Source: Marinobacterium sediminicola (lineage in GTDB: Bacteria > Pseudomonadota > Gammaproteobacteria > Pseudomonadales > Balneatricaceae). From it: a DNA stretch of 64,000 nucleotides. The DNA is taken from positions 1,674,001-1,738,000 of the forward strand of contig NZ_CP092123.1 in the NCBI RefSeq assembly GCF_022343685.1, written 5' to 3'. The translations under genes and the position numbers were made by a program. The notes below the pieces were generated by a model that had not been told where the DNA came from, did no database searches, and saw nothing but the letters and a program-made list of their open reading frames with translations. The number at the start of each line of letters is the position of its first letter. The stretch's first letter is position 1. Below, one piece after another: positions 8,890 to 17,717 of this stretch.

Positions 8890-9575
8890 CGGTAGCGCTC
8901 TGCCAGCTGTTCTGGCGGAGTACCACGCCAATAAGCCCAGCGCAGCTGCCACATCAACAGGATTGTCGGCCAGCAACCCCGTGTGTCCCAGCGTCTTCCT
9001 GACGTGATGACTTTCTGGCGCAGGCAGACCGGCTGGCAGAGCTGCTTCAGCCGTTTGCTGATTTCGATATCCTCCATCAGCGGCTGCTCGGGAAAGCCTT
9101 CAATCCGCTCGAACAGGTCCCGGGTCATGAACAGGGCCTGATCGCCTGTGGCGATGCCGCTCAGACGCGAGCGCCAGTTCATCATGCCGGCAATCACCGG
9201 CAGCATGCGTGAGCGGCCCTCGATCCGCACATCAAAGCGTCCCCAGCCCTGAGCGACACCGGTCAGGGTTGAGAGCACTCTTTGATCGGCATCGTCCGGC
9301 AGGCGGGTATCGGCGTGCAGGAACACTAGAATGCTGGCACGGGTGGACCGAGCCCCGGCGTTCATCTGCAGAGCTCGGCCACGGGGTGCTTGCAACACTC
9401 TGAAGCCTCGATTGCGCGCGGTTTTAACCGTTGCGTCCTGACTGCCGCCGTCCACCAGCACAATCTCGGCACCCCGTTGTTGCCAGTGTTGCAGATGGTT
9501 CAGCAGCGAGGGCAGGGTCTCAATCTCATTCAGGACCGGCACAATGATCGCCAGGTCGGCCTGATTGCCCGTCAT
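8886..9575 (-). CDS. TIGR04283-type family 2 glycosyltransferase
   Basis: A 229-residue GT2-family transferase. It starts with AIIVPVLNEIETLPSLL, has the nucleotide-sugar segment EIVLVDGGSQDAT, and carries FLHADTRLP as the DxD-like metal site. The downstream MEDIEISKRLKQ motif is typical of the TIGR04283 family assigned to arsenosugar-type clusters. No membrane spans are present, so it is probably cytosolic. The ATG at 9575 overlaps the stop of the fused reductase by four bases, and its own stop overlaps the next start. The donor and acceptor sugars are unknown. Confidence 0.87.
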   Translation of the reverse strand: MTGNQADLAIIVPVLNEIETLPSLLNHLQHWQQRGAEIVLVDGGSQDATVKTARNRGFRVLQAPRGRALQMNAGARSTRASILVFLHADTRLPDDADQRVLSTLTGVAQGWGRFDVRIEGRSRMLPVIAGMMNWRSRLSGIATGDQALFMTRDLFERIEGFPEQPLMEDIEISKRLKQLCQPVCLRQKVITSGRRWDTRGCWPTILLMWQLRWAYWRGTPPEQLAERYR

Positions 9576-11722
9576 CCTCTCCTCCAGGCGTGATAGCGTG
9601 CCAGCCACTTCATGGCTACTTTCGGTGCGTGGGCCTTTTTCCACTCTCCGGCAGCGTACTTGTTGGCTTCTGCCCATGTCGGGTAGGTATGGATGGTGCC
9701 GAGAATCTTGTTGAGCCCCAGTCCGTATTTCATGGCCAGTACGAACTCGGCCAGAAGTTCACCCGCATGCTCTCCCACGATGCAGGCTCCCAGAATCCGA
9801 TCCTTGCCGGGTTCGGTCAGCACTTTGACAAAGCCTGTACGCTCGCTTTCGGTAATGGCCCGATCCAGATCGTCTAGCCCGTAACGCGTGACTTCGTGGG
9901 CGATGCCCCGTTCGATGGCCTCCTGCTCATTCAGTCCGACTCGTGCCACTTCCGGCGCGGTGAAGGTGGTCCAGGGGATCACGTTGTAGTCAGCGCGAAA
10001 GCGCTTGAACTGGCCGAACAGCGCATTCACGGCGGCATACCAGGCCTGATGCGCCGCAGTATGCGTGAACTGGTAGGGACCGGCCACATCGCCAACGGCA
10101 TATATATTGGGATAGAGGGTTTCCAGATAGGCATTGGTTGTCACGGTGTGATCGGTTTCGATCCCCAGTGTCTCAAGGCCATAGCCGCTCAGGCGAGGTT
10201 TGCGGCCCACGGCGATCAACAGCTCATCGAATTCCAGTCTTACTTCCTGCTCACGATCACGGCAGATCAGGTAGTTGCGACCATCCCGTCGCTCCGTTCG
10301 CAGGGCTGTGTGTTCGGTCAGGACATGTACACCCTCGTCTTGCAGGGCGGTCTGCACCAATGTGGACACCTCTTCGTCTTCACGTGGCATCAGTCGTGCG
10401 CCATGCACGACCTGTGTCACCTTGCTTCCCAGTCGCCCGAAGCTTTGTGCCAGCTCACATCCGATAGGGCCGCCGCCCAGCACCACCAGATGCTGCGGAG
10501 GGGTATCCCGCTTGGCAAATGTTTCCCAGAGGGTGTCGCTGGTGACATATCCGGTTTCATCCAGGCCGGGCAGCGGAGGAACAGCGGGACTGGCGCCGGT
10601 GGCCAGAATGATACTGCGGGCGGTCAGGCGTTGAATCTGGCCGTCATGCACGCGCACTTCTACCGTCCAGGGGTCGATCAGGCGGGCATGGCCCTGTAGC
10701 ACGTCTACCCCCAGCTCGGTATAGCGTTCGATGCTGTCATGTGGAGCCACTTGGCTGATCACCTCGTGGATGCGTGACATCAGTGTGCGAAAAGAGAAGC
10801 CGGGCTCGGTTGCGTTCAGGCCATATCGCTCTGCCTGCCGCATCTGTTGCGCCATGCGTGCGCTTTTGATCAACGCCTTGCTGGGCACGCAGCCATAGTT
10901 CAGGCAGTCGCCACCCATCTTGTGCGCCTCGATCAGGGTCACCTTCGCTTTTACCGCCGCGGCGATATAGGCCGAAACCAGGCCGCCGGCACCTGCACCA
11001 ATGACGATCAGGTTACGATCAAAACGGGCGGGCTTCTGCCAGCGTGCGTAGACGCGTCGGCGCTGAATCAGTCCCATTACTTTCTTTGCCAGCAGCGGGA
11101 ACAGCCCCAGCAGGGCAAAGGATGTGAGCAGCTCAGGTGAGAGGATGCCTGCAAGGGCCTCAAGCTGGGCGACCTGGGTGCCGGCATTTACATATACCAG
11201 CGTGCCTGCCAGCATCCCCACCTGACTGACCCAGTAGAAGGTTCTGGCCTTGATCGGAGTCAGACCCATCAGCAGGTTGATCAGGAAAAAGGGAAACGCG
11301 GGCACCAGACGCAGTGTAAACAGGTACAGGGCGCCATCTCGCTCGATACCGCGATTAATGGCGTCCAACCGGGCTCCGAAGCGGCTCTGTACCCAGTCTC
11401 TAAGCAGGTAGCGCGAGACCAGAAATGCCAGGGTTGCCCCTATTGTCGAGGCGAAGGACACCAGCAATACGCCTTGCCAAAGCCCGAACAGCGCGCCGCC
11501 GGCCAGAGTCATGATGGCAGCGCCCGGCAGCGATAACGCGGTTACGAGGATGTACAGCAGGAAGAAACTGCCAGCGGTCAGCAGCGGAGACTGCGTTCTC
11601 CAGTGCTCGAACTGGCTCAGGCCTGATTTGAGCCCCTCCAGGGTCAGCCAGTGGTGCAGATCCAGCATGAAAAAGGCGGTAGCGACCACGGCGATGGCCG
11701 CTAATGTCAGCAGCTTCTTCAT
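9572..11722 (-). CDS. TVP38/DedA-like membrane domain fused to MerA-like FAD disulfide reductase
   Basis: A 716-residue two-part protein. Residues 1-225 carry five or so hydrophobic spans with the TVP38/TMEM64 pattern (LPGAAIMTLAGGALFG, RLVPAFPFFLINLLMGLTPI). From residue 237 a complete class I pyridine nucleotide-disulfide oxidoreductase follows, with FAD loop IGAGAGG at 241-247, redox pair C273-x4-C278 in GDCLNYGCVPSK, the NAD loop GGGPIGCELAQ and the C-terminal HTYPTWAEANKYA. It should be a membrane-anchored reductase whose soluble part faces the cytosol. The start at 11722 overlaps the arsS stop as ATGA. Fusions of this type are known in other bacteria; the substrate here is unknown. Confidence 0.88.
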   Translation of the reverse strand: MKKLLTLAAIAVVATAFFMLDLHHWLTLEGLKSGLSQFEHWRTQSPLLTAGSFFLLYILVTALSLPGAAIMTLAGGALFGLWQGVLLVSFASTIGATLAFLVSRYLLRDWVQSRFGARLDAINRGIERDGALYLFTLRLVPAFPFFLINLLMGLTPIKARTFYWVSQVGMLAGTLVYVNAGTQVAQLEALAGILSPELLTSFALLGLFPLLAKKVMGLIQRRRVYARWQKPARFDRNLIVIGAGAGGLVSAYIAAAVKAKVTLIEAHKMGGDCLNYGCVPSKALIKSARMAQQMRQAERYGLNATEPGFSFRTLMSRIHEVISQVAPHDSIERYTELGVDVLQGHARLIDPWTVEVRVHDGQIQRLTARSIILATGASPAVPPLPGLDETGYVTSDTLWETFAKRDTPPQHLVVLGGGPIGCELAQSFGRLGSKVTQVVHGARLMPREDEEVSTLVQTALQDEGVHVLTEHTALRTERRDGRNYLICRDREQEVRLEFDELLIAVGRKPRLSGYGLETLGIETDHTVTTNAYLETLYPNIYAVGDVAGPYQFTHTAAHQAWYAAVNALFGQFKRFRADYNVIPWTTFTAPEVARVGLNEQEAIERGIAHEVTRYGLDDLDRAITESERTGFVKVLTEPGKDRILGACIVGEHAGELLAEFVLAMKYGLGLNKILGTIHTYPTWAEANKYAAGEWKKAHAPKVAMKWLARYHAWRRG

Positions 11723-12681
11723 GCCGTCTCTCCAATGGCCCCGCCGCAACTGCTGCCTTGCCCGGCGGTGCAGCCGTAGCAATGATCGGCGGTGCAGATG
11801 GGGTTGCCGTCAAGATCGGCTTTCAGCAGGTCTTCCAGGGTGCCCGCGCGGCCGGGCACGGCCATTCCAAGTTGCTGGTTGAAGTCGCAATCATACAGGC
11901 GGCCCTGCCAGTCCACGCTAATGGTCGTGCGGCACATCAGGTTATTCAGGTTGCCCGGGCTGAAGTTGTCCTTGAGCAGTTGCATGTAGGGTTCGAATTG
12001 CCCCTTGGACAGCAGCATGGAGCCGAAGCGCTTGATCGGCATGTTGGTGATGGTAAACAGCTGGTTAAAGCGTATGCCGAAGTGCTGTTCCAGTTCGCGC
12101 TTGTAGTCCTGTTCCAGTGCCTGCTGCGGTGGTGGCAGGAAAGGCCCCTGCGGGTTGTAGACCAGATTGAGAGTCAGGCCACTGTCTGGCTGGCCGTAGC
12201 CCAGGGTGTTGAGCGTCTGCAAGCCCGCAATGCTCAGGTCGAATACGCCCTTGCCGCGCTGTTGATCCACATTGTCCGATGAGTAGCAGGGCAGTGAGGC
12301 TACCACCTCAACCTGTTGTTCAGCCAGAAACTCCGCCAGATCGGACTGACCTTCCTCAAACAGAATCGTCAGGTTGCAGCGGTCGATAACCTTAACCCCA
12401 AGGCGTCGGGCCTGGACAACCAGTTGCCGGAATTGCGGATGCAGCTCCGGTGCGCCGCCGGTCAGGTCCAGCGTACGGATATTGCGTGCCTTGAGAACCT
12501 GTGGAATCAGGTCTATCTGTGCCGCATCCATCATTTCAGTGCGGTTGGGCCCGGCGTTCACGTGGCAATGTACACAGGTCTGGTTACACCGATAGCCCAG
12601 ATTGACCTGCAGGGTTTCGGTTCTGTTGCGGCGTATGGCGGGGAAGTCGGTCACTTCCAGCAGTTCTATCGTCGACAGCAT
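11719..12681 (-). CDS. arsS: ArsS-type radical SAM protein (Cys form)
   Basis: A 320-residue radical SAM enzyme with the iron-sulfur motif C32-N-Q-T-C36-V-H-C39, a DLTGGAPELHP loop, and the C-terminal family signature CYGCTAGQGSSCGG. It matches the ArsS family named for arsenosugar biosynthesis; some relatives carry selenocysteine, but this one reads only Cys. Known ArsS proteins are proposed to add a deoxyadenosyl unit to methylated arsenic, but no arsM methyltransferase is in this window. The ATG at 12681 is preferred over 12693 because GGAG precedes it by seven bases. It is the first gene of the four-gene coupled operon. Confidence 0.87.
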   Translation of the reverse strand: MLSTIELLEVTDFPAIRRNRTETLQVNLGYRCNQTCVHCHVNAGPNRTEMMDAAQIDLIPQVLKARNIRTLDLTGGAPELHPQFRQLVVQARRLGVKVIDRCNLTILFEEGQSDLAEFLAEQQVEVVASLPCYSSDNVDQQRGKGVFDLSIAGLQTLNTLGYGQPDSGLTLNLVYNPQGPFLPPPQQALEQDYKRELEQHFGIRFNQLFTITNMPIKRFGSMLLSKGQFEPYMQLLKDNFSPGNLNNLMCRTTISVDWQGRLYDCDFNQQLGMAVPGRAGTLEDLLKADLDGNPICTADHCYGCTAGQGSSCGGAIGETA

Positions 12682-12693
12682 CGCAGACTCCAT

Positions 12694-12915
12694 GCGGTGA
12701 GTTTTTGTTATCCCTTAGTCAGTATGAACCCGTTTTTCATTACATGTTTTTGGACATTTTCTGCATCCGTTTTTCATGACTGTACCCGAATTCTTTCTTG
12801 GTCATGTCATTATCAATGCTAATCTGATCAGACAGTTGCCGCTCATGTTGGGTTCAGCGCGCCCGGGGGCTGTTCATTTCGCCAGAGAGTGATTGAATAT
12901 TCAGGGAACGACAGG
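12694..12915. promoter_or_regulatory. divergent arsS / flavoprotein control region with direct repeats
   Basis: The region between two divergent genes holds two identical 11-mers CCGTTTTTCAT at 12730-12740 and 12767-12777, 37 bases apart. This spacing is about 3.5 helical turns. They could be binding sites for a shared regulator. No known operator was matched with confidence. Confidence 0.5.
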
Positions 12916-14007
12916 ATGAAACGACTGGTTCTATTGGGTGCGGGTCATGCCCATCTGATCGCTCTGCGTCAGTTTGCCCGGCACCCTTTGCCCGGCACAG
13001 AGGTTACCCTGATTACGCCGGATCGCTGGCAGTATTACTCCGGTATGATTCCGGGGTGTATTGCGGGCCATTATGGCATTGAGCAGTGTCGCATCGATGT
13101 GGCGGCGCTGATTGCGGCGGCGGGCGGGCAGCTGGTGCTCGACAGCGCATTCAGCCTGTCACCTCAACAACGGCAGGTTGAGCTGGCCTCTGGCGGTTCA
13201 GTGGGGTATGACCTGCTCTCCATTGACATCGGCTCGCAGGTTGATACTCAGCTGTTCTCCGATTATTCCGGACAGCGGCTGAGTATCAGGCCCATTGACC
13301 GATTCCTGCAGGACTGGAATCAGTTGTACGCATCGGCAGTGAAGGGGCGCTCGCCGCGTCTGGCGGTGGTTGGAGGAGGCGCGGCAGGAGTTGAGCTGGC
13401 GCTCGCCACGGCCCGAACGTTTGACCGCTCACCGTTATCCCTGATAACCGGTGATGGCGGTTTGTTGGATGGTTTTTCCGGCCGGGTGCGCCGGTTGGCC
13501 GAGCTGGAGCTGGCGCGGCAGGGAGTTGCCCTGGTCTCGGGGCGAGCAACGGCTGTCAACGGGTCCTTGCAGCTGGCAGATGGCAGACGCTTGAAAACGG
13601 ACGCCGTGATCATCGCATCCGGTGCGCGGCCGGCGGATTTCGTGAAACGTAGCGGCCTAGTGCTCAACCCTCAGGGGTTTATTGCCGTGGATGAATATCA
13701 CCGCAGTCTGTCCCATCCGCACGTATTTGCTGTGGGTGATACCTGCGGCCGTGTCGACGGGGCACTGAATCGCTCTGGTGTTCATGCGGTGCGGGCAGGG
13801 CCCGTGTTGGCGGCTAACCTCAGGGCGTCACTGGCCGGTCATGCCATGACCCCCTTTCATCCGCGTCGCCATTCGCTCTATTTGCTGTCCTGTGCCAATC
13901 AGACCGCGATCGGCAGCTATGGCCCCCTGGCGTTCTCGGGTGCCTGGGTGTGGACGCTCAAAGACTGGATCGATCGGCGTTTTATTGCAGGTTTTGACCG
14001 GGGCTGA
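12916..14007 (+). CDS. FAD-dependent pyridine nucleotide-disulfide oxidoreductase (SelD-associated/NDH-2-like type)
   Basis: A 363-residue flavoprotein with N-terminal FAD loop LLGAGHAHL, a second dinucleotide loop VVGGGAAGVELALA near residue 150, and the C-terminal FAD motif HVFAVGDTCG. It lacks a CxxC redox disulfide. The HAHLIALRQFARHPLPG start and YYSGMIPG segment resemble the oxidoreductase domain that in many bacteria is fused to selenophosphate synthetase. The start at 12916 follows ACAGG; an upstream in-frame start adds nine residues without better support. It is divergent from arsS, which suggests shared regulation. The electron donor and acceptor are unknown. Confidence 0.82.
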   Translation: MKRLVLLGAGHAHLIALRQFARHPLPGTEVTLITPDRWQYYSGMIPGCIAGHYGIEQCRIDVAALIAAAGGQLVLDSAFSLSPQQRQVELASGGSVGYDLLSIDIGSQVDTQLFSDYSGQRLSIRPIDRFLQDWNQLYASAVKGRSPRLAVVGGGAAGVELALATARTFDRSPLSLITGDGGLLDGFSGRVRRLAELELARQGVALVSGRATAVNGSLQLADGRRLKTDAVIIASGARPADFVKRSGLVLNPQGFIAVDEYHRSLSHPHVFAVGDTCGRVDGALNRSGVHAVRAGPVLAANLRASLAGHAMTPFHPRRHSLYLLSCANQTAIGSYGPLAFSGAWVWTLKDWIDRRFIAGFDRG

Positions 14008-14040
14008 ATACTTGATCCTGTTGTCCTGGCCTTGGCTGTT

Positions 14041-15312
14041 CTATTTCACCACGGGGATATCCTGCCATCGTGTTGTGTAGGCAGGAGAAAGGCTGCGGCG
14101 CTGCATTTTCCACACTTGATTGATACCCTGGCCAGCCAGGAAAACATGTCCGTGACCACTCTGGTTGATAGTGTCCATAACCGCCATCAGTGCCTTTGAC
14201 CGTGGGTGTTCCGCGCCCTTGTTGAACAGGTCAGGCTGGAAGGTGCCGGTTTCGTAGAAGTCGGTCAGCATCACGCCCGCTTTCATGTATCGGAATCCAT
14301 CTTTCCAGCACGCGCGCAGCAGTTTCACCGCAGTTGCGACCAGCTCGCGGGTATCGTCAGTCGGAATCGGCAGTTCGGCACTCGGGGAGGGCATATACTG
14401 GGGCTCGGCGGCATTAAAGCGGTTGGTCCTCAGGAAGATCGACAACCGTTTGGCGATGCGCTGCTCCTGACGCAGTTTCTCGGCGGCCCGGCTGGCGTAC
14501 GCGCATATCGCCTCACGCATCTCCTGATAGCCGGTGATCCGTTGCCCGAACGAACGGCTGCAGATAATCTGCTGCTTGACCGGGGTGATCTCTTCCAGTG
14601 ACAGGCAGGATTCGCCGTTCAGTTCTCGCACGGTTCGCTCCAGTATCACTGAGTACTGCTGGCGGATGCTTTTCGGATTGGCAGAGGCCAGGTCCAGTGC
14701 CGTTCGTATGCCATCGGTTTCCAGGCGTTGGCGCAAGCGTCTGCCCACGCCCCAAACCTCGCTGACGGGCACCAGGGCCAGCAGGCGCCGCTGGCGTTCG
14801 GGGTTCGTCAGGTCGACAACGCCGCCCGTGGCCGGGTATTGCTTGGCCGCATGATTGGCCAGCTTGGCCAGCGTCTTGCTCGGCGCAATGCCGACACAGA
14901 CGCGGATGCCGGTATGCTGGCCTACCTGTTGCCTGATCCGAGTACCGAATGCGTCCAGTGACTGGATGGAGTCGATACCGGTCAGGTCCAGAAAGGCTTC
15001 ATCAATCGAATAGATCTCCACCCGTGGCGCCAGCTCCTCCAGAATGCTCATGACGCGTGCCGACATGTCGGCATAAAGGGCGTAATTCGATGAAAAGACG
15101 GCGACATCATGTTGCTGCAGATAACGCTCAACCTTATATACCGGAACGCCCATCTTGATGCCCAGCGCCTTGGCTTCGGCAGAACGTGCCACGATACAGC
15201 CATCGTTGTTGGACAGCACAACAATGGGTCTGCCTGCCAGGTCTGGCCGGAACAGGCGCTCACAGGAGGCATAGAAGTTGTTGCAGTCGACGAGAGCAAA
15301 AACGGAGCTCAT
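14041..15312 (-). CDS. umuC: Y-family DNA polymerase V catalytic subunit
   Basis: A 423-residue translesion polymerase, close to the usual UmuC length. The palm motifs FALVDCNNFYASCERLF at the N terminus and IYSIDEAFLDLTG near residue 100 hold the catalytic acidic residues, and a helix-hairpin-helix region follows (VWGVGRRLRQRL). With cleaved UmuD it forms Pol V, which copies past lesions during the SOS response. The ATG at 15312 overlaps the umuD stop as ATGA, so the pair is translationally coupled. Regulation is by the LexA box upstream of umuD. Confidence 0.94.
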   Translation of the reverse strand: MSSVFALVDCNNFYASCERLFRPDLAGRPIVVLSNNDGCIVARSAEAKALGIKMGVPVYKVERYLQQHDVAVFSSNYALYADMSARVMSILEELAPRVEIYSIDEAFLDLTGIDSIQSLDAFGTRIRQQVGQHTGIRVCVGIAPSKTLAKLANHAAKQYPATGGVVDLTNPERQRRLLALVPVSEVWGVGRRLRQRLETDGIRTALDLASANPKSIRQQYSVILERTVRELNGESCLSLEEITPVKQQIICSRSFGQRITGYQEMREAICAYASRAAEKLRQEQRIAKRLSIFLRTNRFNAAEPQYMPSPSAELPIPTDDTRELVATAVKLLRACWKDGFRYMKAGVMLTDFYETGTFQPDLFNKGAEHPRSKALMAVMDTINQSGHGHVFLAGQGINQVWKMQRRSLSPAYTTRWQDIPVVK

Positions 15313-15749
15313 CGTTCGCTCCCGCGCCTGAAGCGGTGAACCACATTGGTGACGACGCCAAAGATCTCCAGGTCGCACCCTTCGGGCACGTTGAGCGCCC
15401 GATACCTGGGATTGCAGGGCATCAAACGTACCTGCGGTCGTGTTTCCAGCTGCTTGACGGTCATTTCGCCGCTGATGCTGGCGATGACGATGTCGCCGTG
15501 CTCTGCCGTGAGTGAGCGGTCTACGACCAGAATGTCGCCGCTGAAAATGCCGGCTTCGATCATGGAGTCGCCCTCTGCGCGTACGAAGTAGGTCGCAGCC
15601 GGATGACGGATGCACAGATCGTTCAGATCCAGTGTCTTTTCGATGTAGTCCTGGGCAGGGGAGGGAAAACCGGCCGGAACGCGATCAAGGAAAAGGGGAA
15701 TCGTCAGAGAGGCGTGTATTGTGGCGCGGGCCAGAATGACTGCGTTCAT
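15309..15749 (-). CDS. umuD: SOS mutagenesis protein, self-cleaving subunit of DNA polymerase V
   Basis: A 146-residue LexA-like S24 peptidase. The cleavage pair is probably A26-G27 (RVPAGFPSP), the nucleophile is S62 in EGDSMIEAG and the general base is K99 in MTVKQLE. RecA filaments trigger self-cleavage to the form that joins UmuC. The ATG at 15749 is favoured over 15755 because GGAT is then nine bases upstream; at 15755 it would be only two bases away. The LexA box lies 15-35 bases upstream, which would block the promoter. Confidence 0.92.
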   Translation of the reverse strand: MNAVILARATIHASLTIPLFLDRVPAGFPSPAQDYIEKTLDLNDLCIRHPAATYFVRAEGDSMIEAGIFSGDILVVDRSLTAEHGDIVIASISGEMTVKQLETRPQVRLMPCNPRYRALNVPEGCDLEIFGVVTNVVHRFRRGSER

Positions 15750-15764
15750 AAGCATGAATCCATA

Positions 15765-15784
15765 TACTGTATATATAAACAGTA
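15765..15784 (-). promoter_or_regulatory. LexA (SOS) box of umuDC
   Basis: TACTGTATATATAAACAGTA contains CTGT-N8-ACAG and departs from the enterobacterial consensus palindrome at one position. It sits directly upstream of umuD and should place umuDC under LexA control. Confidence 0.92.
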
Positions 15785-15841
15785 TTATAGCGAATCATGC
15801 GGGTATGGCTATCACCGATCGCAGTAGCGGGGGAAGGGTAT

Positions 15842-15878
15842 AAAAAAACCGCACCATCTCGGGGAAGAATGGTGCGGT
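15842..15878 (-). terminator. intrinsic terminator of aceA
   Basis: On the minus strand ACCGCACCAT (15878-15869) pairs with ATGGTGCGGT (15857-15848), followed by a run of seven T. It lies 44 bases past the aceA stop. Confidence 0.88.
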
Positions 15879-15921
15879 CTCTCAACACAGTCCGGGTGCC
15901 GGAGCACCCGGGAACCGGTTC

Positions 15922-17517
15922 TTAGCCGAACTGGTTCATGGTGTTGTCTTTACCAGAAGCCTTCAGTGCAGCGTCACCAGAGAAGTACTCTTTGTGATCG
16001 TCGCCCATGTCAGAACCAGCCATGTTCTGGTGCTTAACACATGCGATGCCCTGACGGATCTCTTTACGCTGTACGCCAGCCACGTAGCCCAGCATGCCCG
16101 CTTCACCGAAGTACTCTTTGGCCAGGTTGTCGGTAGACAGGGCCGCAGTGTGGTAAGTCGGCAGAGTGATCAGGTGGTGGAAGATACCTGCTTCACGTGC
16201 AGCGTCACGCTGGAAGCTCTGGATGCGACGATCAGCTTCAGCAGACAGTTCAGTCTCGTCGTATTCAACAGACATCAGGTTAGCGCGGTCGTATGCAGAT
16301 ACGTCCTTGCCTTCTTCAGTCCAGGCATCGAATACCTGCTGACGGAAGTTCAGAGTCCAGTTGAAGGACGGGCTGTTGTTGTAAACCAGCTTGGCATTCG
16401 GCACTGCTTCACGGATGCGGTTAACCATGCCAGCGATCTGACCAACGTGCGGCTTCTCGGTTTCGATCCACAGTAGGTCGGCACCGTTCTGCAGGGAAGT
16501 GATGCAGTCAAGAACGACGCGATCTTCGCCAGAACCTTTCTTGAACTGGAACAGACCAGAGGCCAGACGCTTCGGCTTCAGCAGTTTGCCGTTAGCCTTA
16601 ACAACCACGTCACCGTTGTCGATGTCGGCAGCGCTTTCGATGTAGTCGCCGTCCAGGAAGCTGTTGTACTGGTCGCCCAGGTCGCCCGGTTCGTTGGTAA
16701 CAGCGATCTGCTTGGTCAGGCCAGCACCCAGAGAGTCGGTACGTGCAACGATGACACCGTCGTCAACACCCAGTTCCAGGAACGCGTAACGTACAGCGCG
16801 GATCTTGGCCAGGAAGTCAGCGTGAGGAACGGTTACTTTACCGTCCTGGTGGCCACACTGCTTCTCGTCAGATACCTGGTTTTCGATCTGGATCGCACAG
16901 GCACCAGCTTCGATCATCTTCTTGGCCAACAGGTAAGTTGCTTCTTCGTTACCGAAACCGGCGTCGATGTCAGCGATGATCGGCACAACGTGAGTCTGGA
17001 AGTTGTCGATCTTGGCCTGTACTTCAGCTTGTTTGGCAGCGTCGCCAGCTTCGCGGGCAGCATCCAGATCGCGGAACAGACCGCCCAGTTCACGAGCGTC
17101 AGCCTGACGCAGGAAGGTGTACAGTTCTTCGATCAGAGCCGGTACAGAAGTCTTCTCGTGCATGGACTGGTCAGGCAGCGGACCGAACTCGGAACGCAGT
17201 GCAGCGATCATCCAGCCAGACAGGTACAGGTAACGCTTGTTGGTAGTACCGAAGTGCTTCTTGATAGCGATCAGTTTCTGCTGACCGATGAAACCATGCC
17301 AGCAGCCCAGAGACTGAGTGTACTGAGAGCTGTCAGCATCGTACTCAGCCATGTCCTGGCGCATGATCTTGGCGGTGTAACGAGCGATATCCAGACCGGT
17401 CTTGAAACGGTTCTGCAGACGCATGCGAGCGGCGTATTCGGGTTCGATGCCCCATTTTTCACCGTTGGCAGCACGCAGGCTGGAGATCGCATCGATTTCA
17501 GTTTTGTAATCTGACAT
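15922..17517 (-). CDS. aceA: isocitrate lyase (long form)
   Basis: A 531-residue isocitrate lyase that splits isocitrate into glyoxylate and succinate, the first step of the glyoxylate shunt. The catalytic Cys is C221 in EKQCGHQDGK, the metal-binding segment is IADIDAGFGNEEATY, and NNSPSFNW follows in the C-terminal half. The length fits the long Pseudomonas-type enzyme, not the 434-residue E. coli type. The start at 17517 has GAAGGA six bases upstream; the ATG at 17523 is too close to that element. Codon bias is strong, consistent with high expression. It has RpiR-type operator candidates upstream and its own terminator. Confidence 0.96.
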   Translation of the reverse strand: MSDYKTEIDAISSLRAANGEKWGIEPEYAARMRLQNRFKTGLDIARYTAKIMRQDMAEYDADSSQYTQSLGCWHGFIGQQKLIAIKKHFGTTNKRYLYLSGWMIAALRSEFGPLPDQSMHEKTSVPALIEELYTFLRQADARELGGLFRDLDAAREAGDAAKQAEVQAKIDNFQTHVVPIIADIDAGFGNEEATYLLAKKMIEAGACAIQIENQVSDEKQCGHQDGKVTVPHADFLAKIRAVRYAFLELGVDDGVIVARTDSLGAGLTKQIAVTNEPGDLGDQYNSFLDGDYIESAADIDNGDVVVKANGKLLKPKRLASGLFQFKKGSGEDRVVLDCITSLQNGADLLWIETEKPHVGQIAGMVNRIREAVPNAKLVYNNSPSFNWTLNFRQQVFDAWTEEGKDVSAYDRANLMSVEYDETELSAEADRRIQSFQRDAAREAGIFHHLITLPTYHTAALSTDNLAKEYFGEAGMLGYVAGVQRKEIRQGIACVKHQNMAGSDMGDDHKEYFSGDAALKASGKDNTMNQFG

Positions 17518-17683
17518 GGTCATTCCTTCACAGTGTTTGTGTTTAGGTAATGTTGGAGTTGGCGTCTAGCGTCTACCCCTGATCTTGCATCAGCGCCGTT
17601 TGGGGTCAGCCCTGATGTGTTGAAGCGAATGATGATCCTCCCGTTTCAAGGAGTCAAAGCGATTTTGTGCAGAGCAAAAAGGA

Positions 17684-17698
17684 TGTAGTGAGACTACA
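17684..17698. promoter_or_regulatory. RpiR-type (HexR/RccR-like) operator upstream of aceA
   Basis: TGTAGTGAGACTACA is a perfect 6-3-6 palindrome fitting the TGTARTnnnAYTACA pattern known for HexR and the related RccR, which control central carbon genes including the glyoxylate shunt. It lies about 165 bases upstream of aceA. Confidence 0.6.
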
Positions 17699-17717
17699 CT
17701 CGGAGCCATGACAAAAC

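Noticed and set aside
15313-15615. N-terminal extension of umuC by about 100 codons
   Set aside because: The extension lies inside umuD in another frame, is Arg/His-rich as a frame artefact, and the true start fits the umuD stop overlap and UmuC length.
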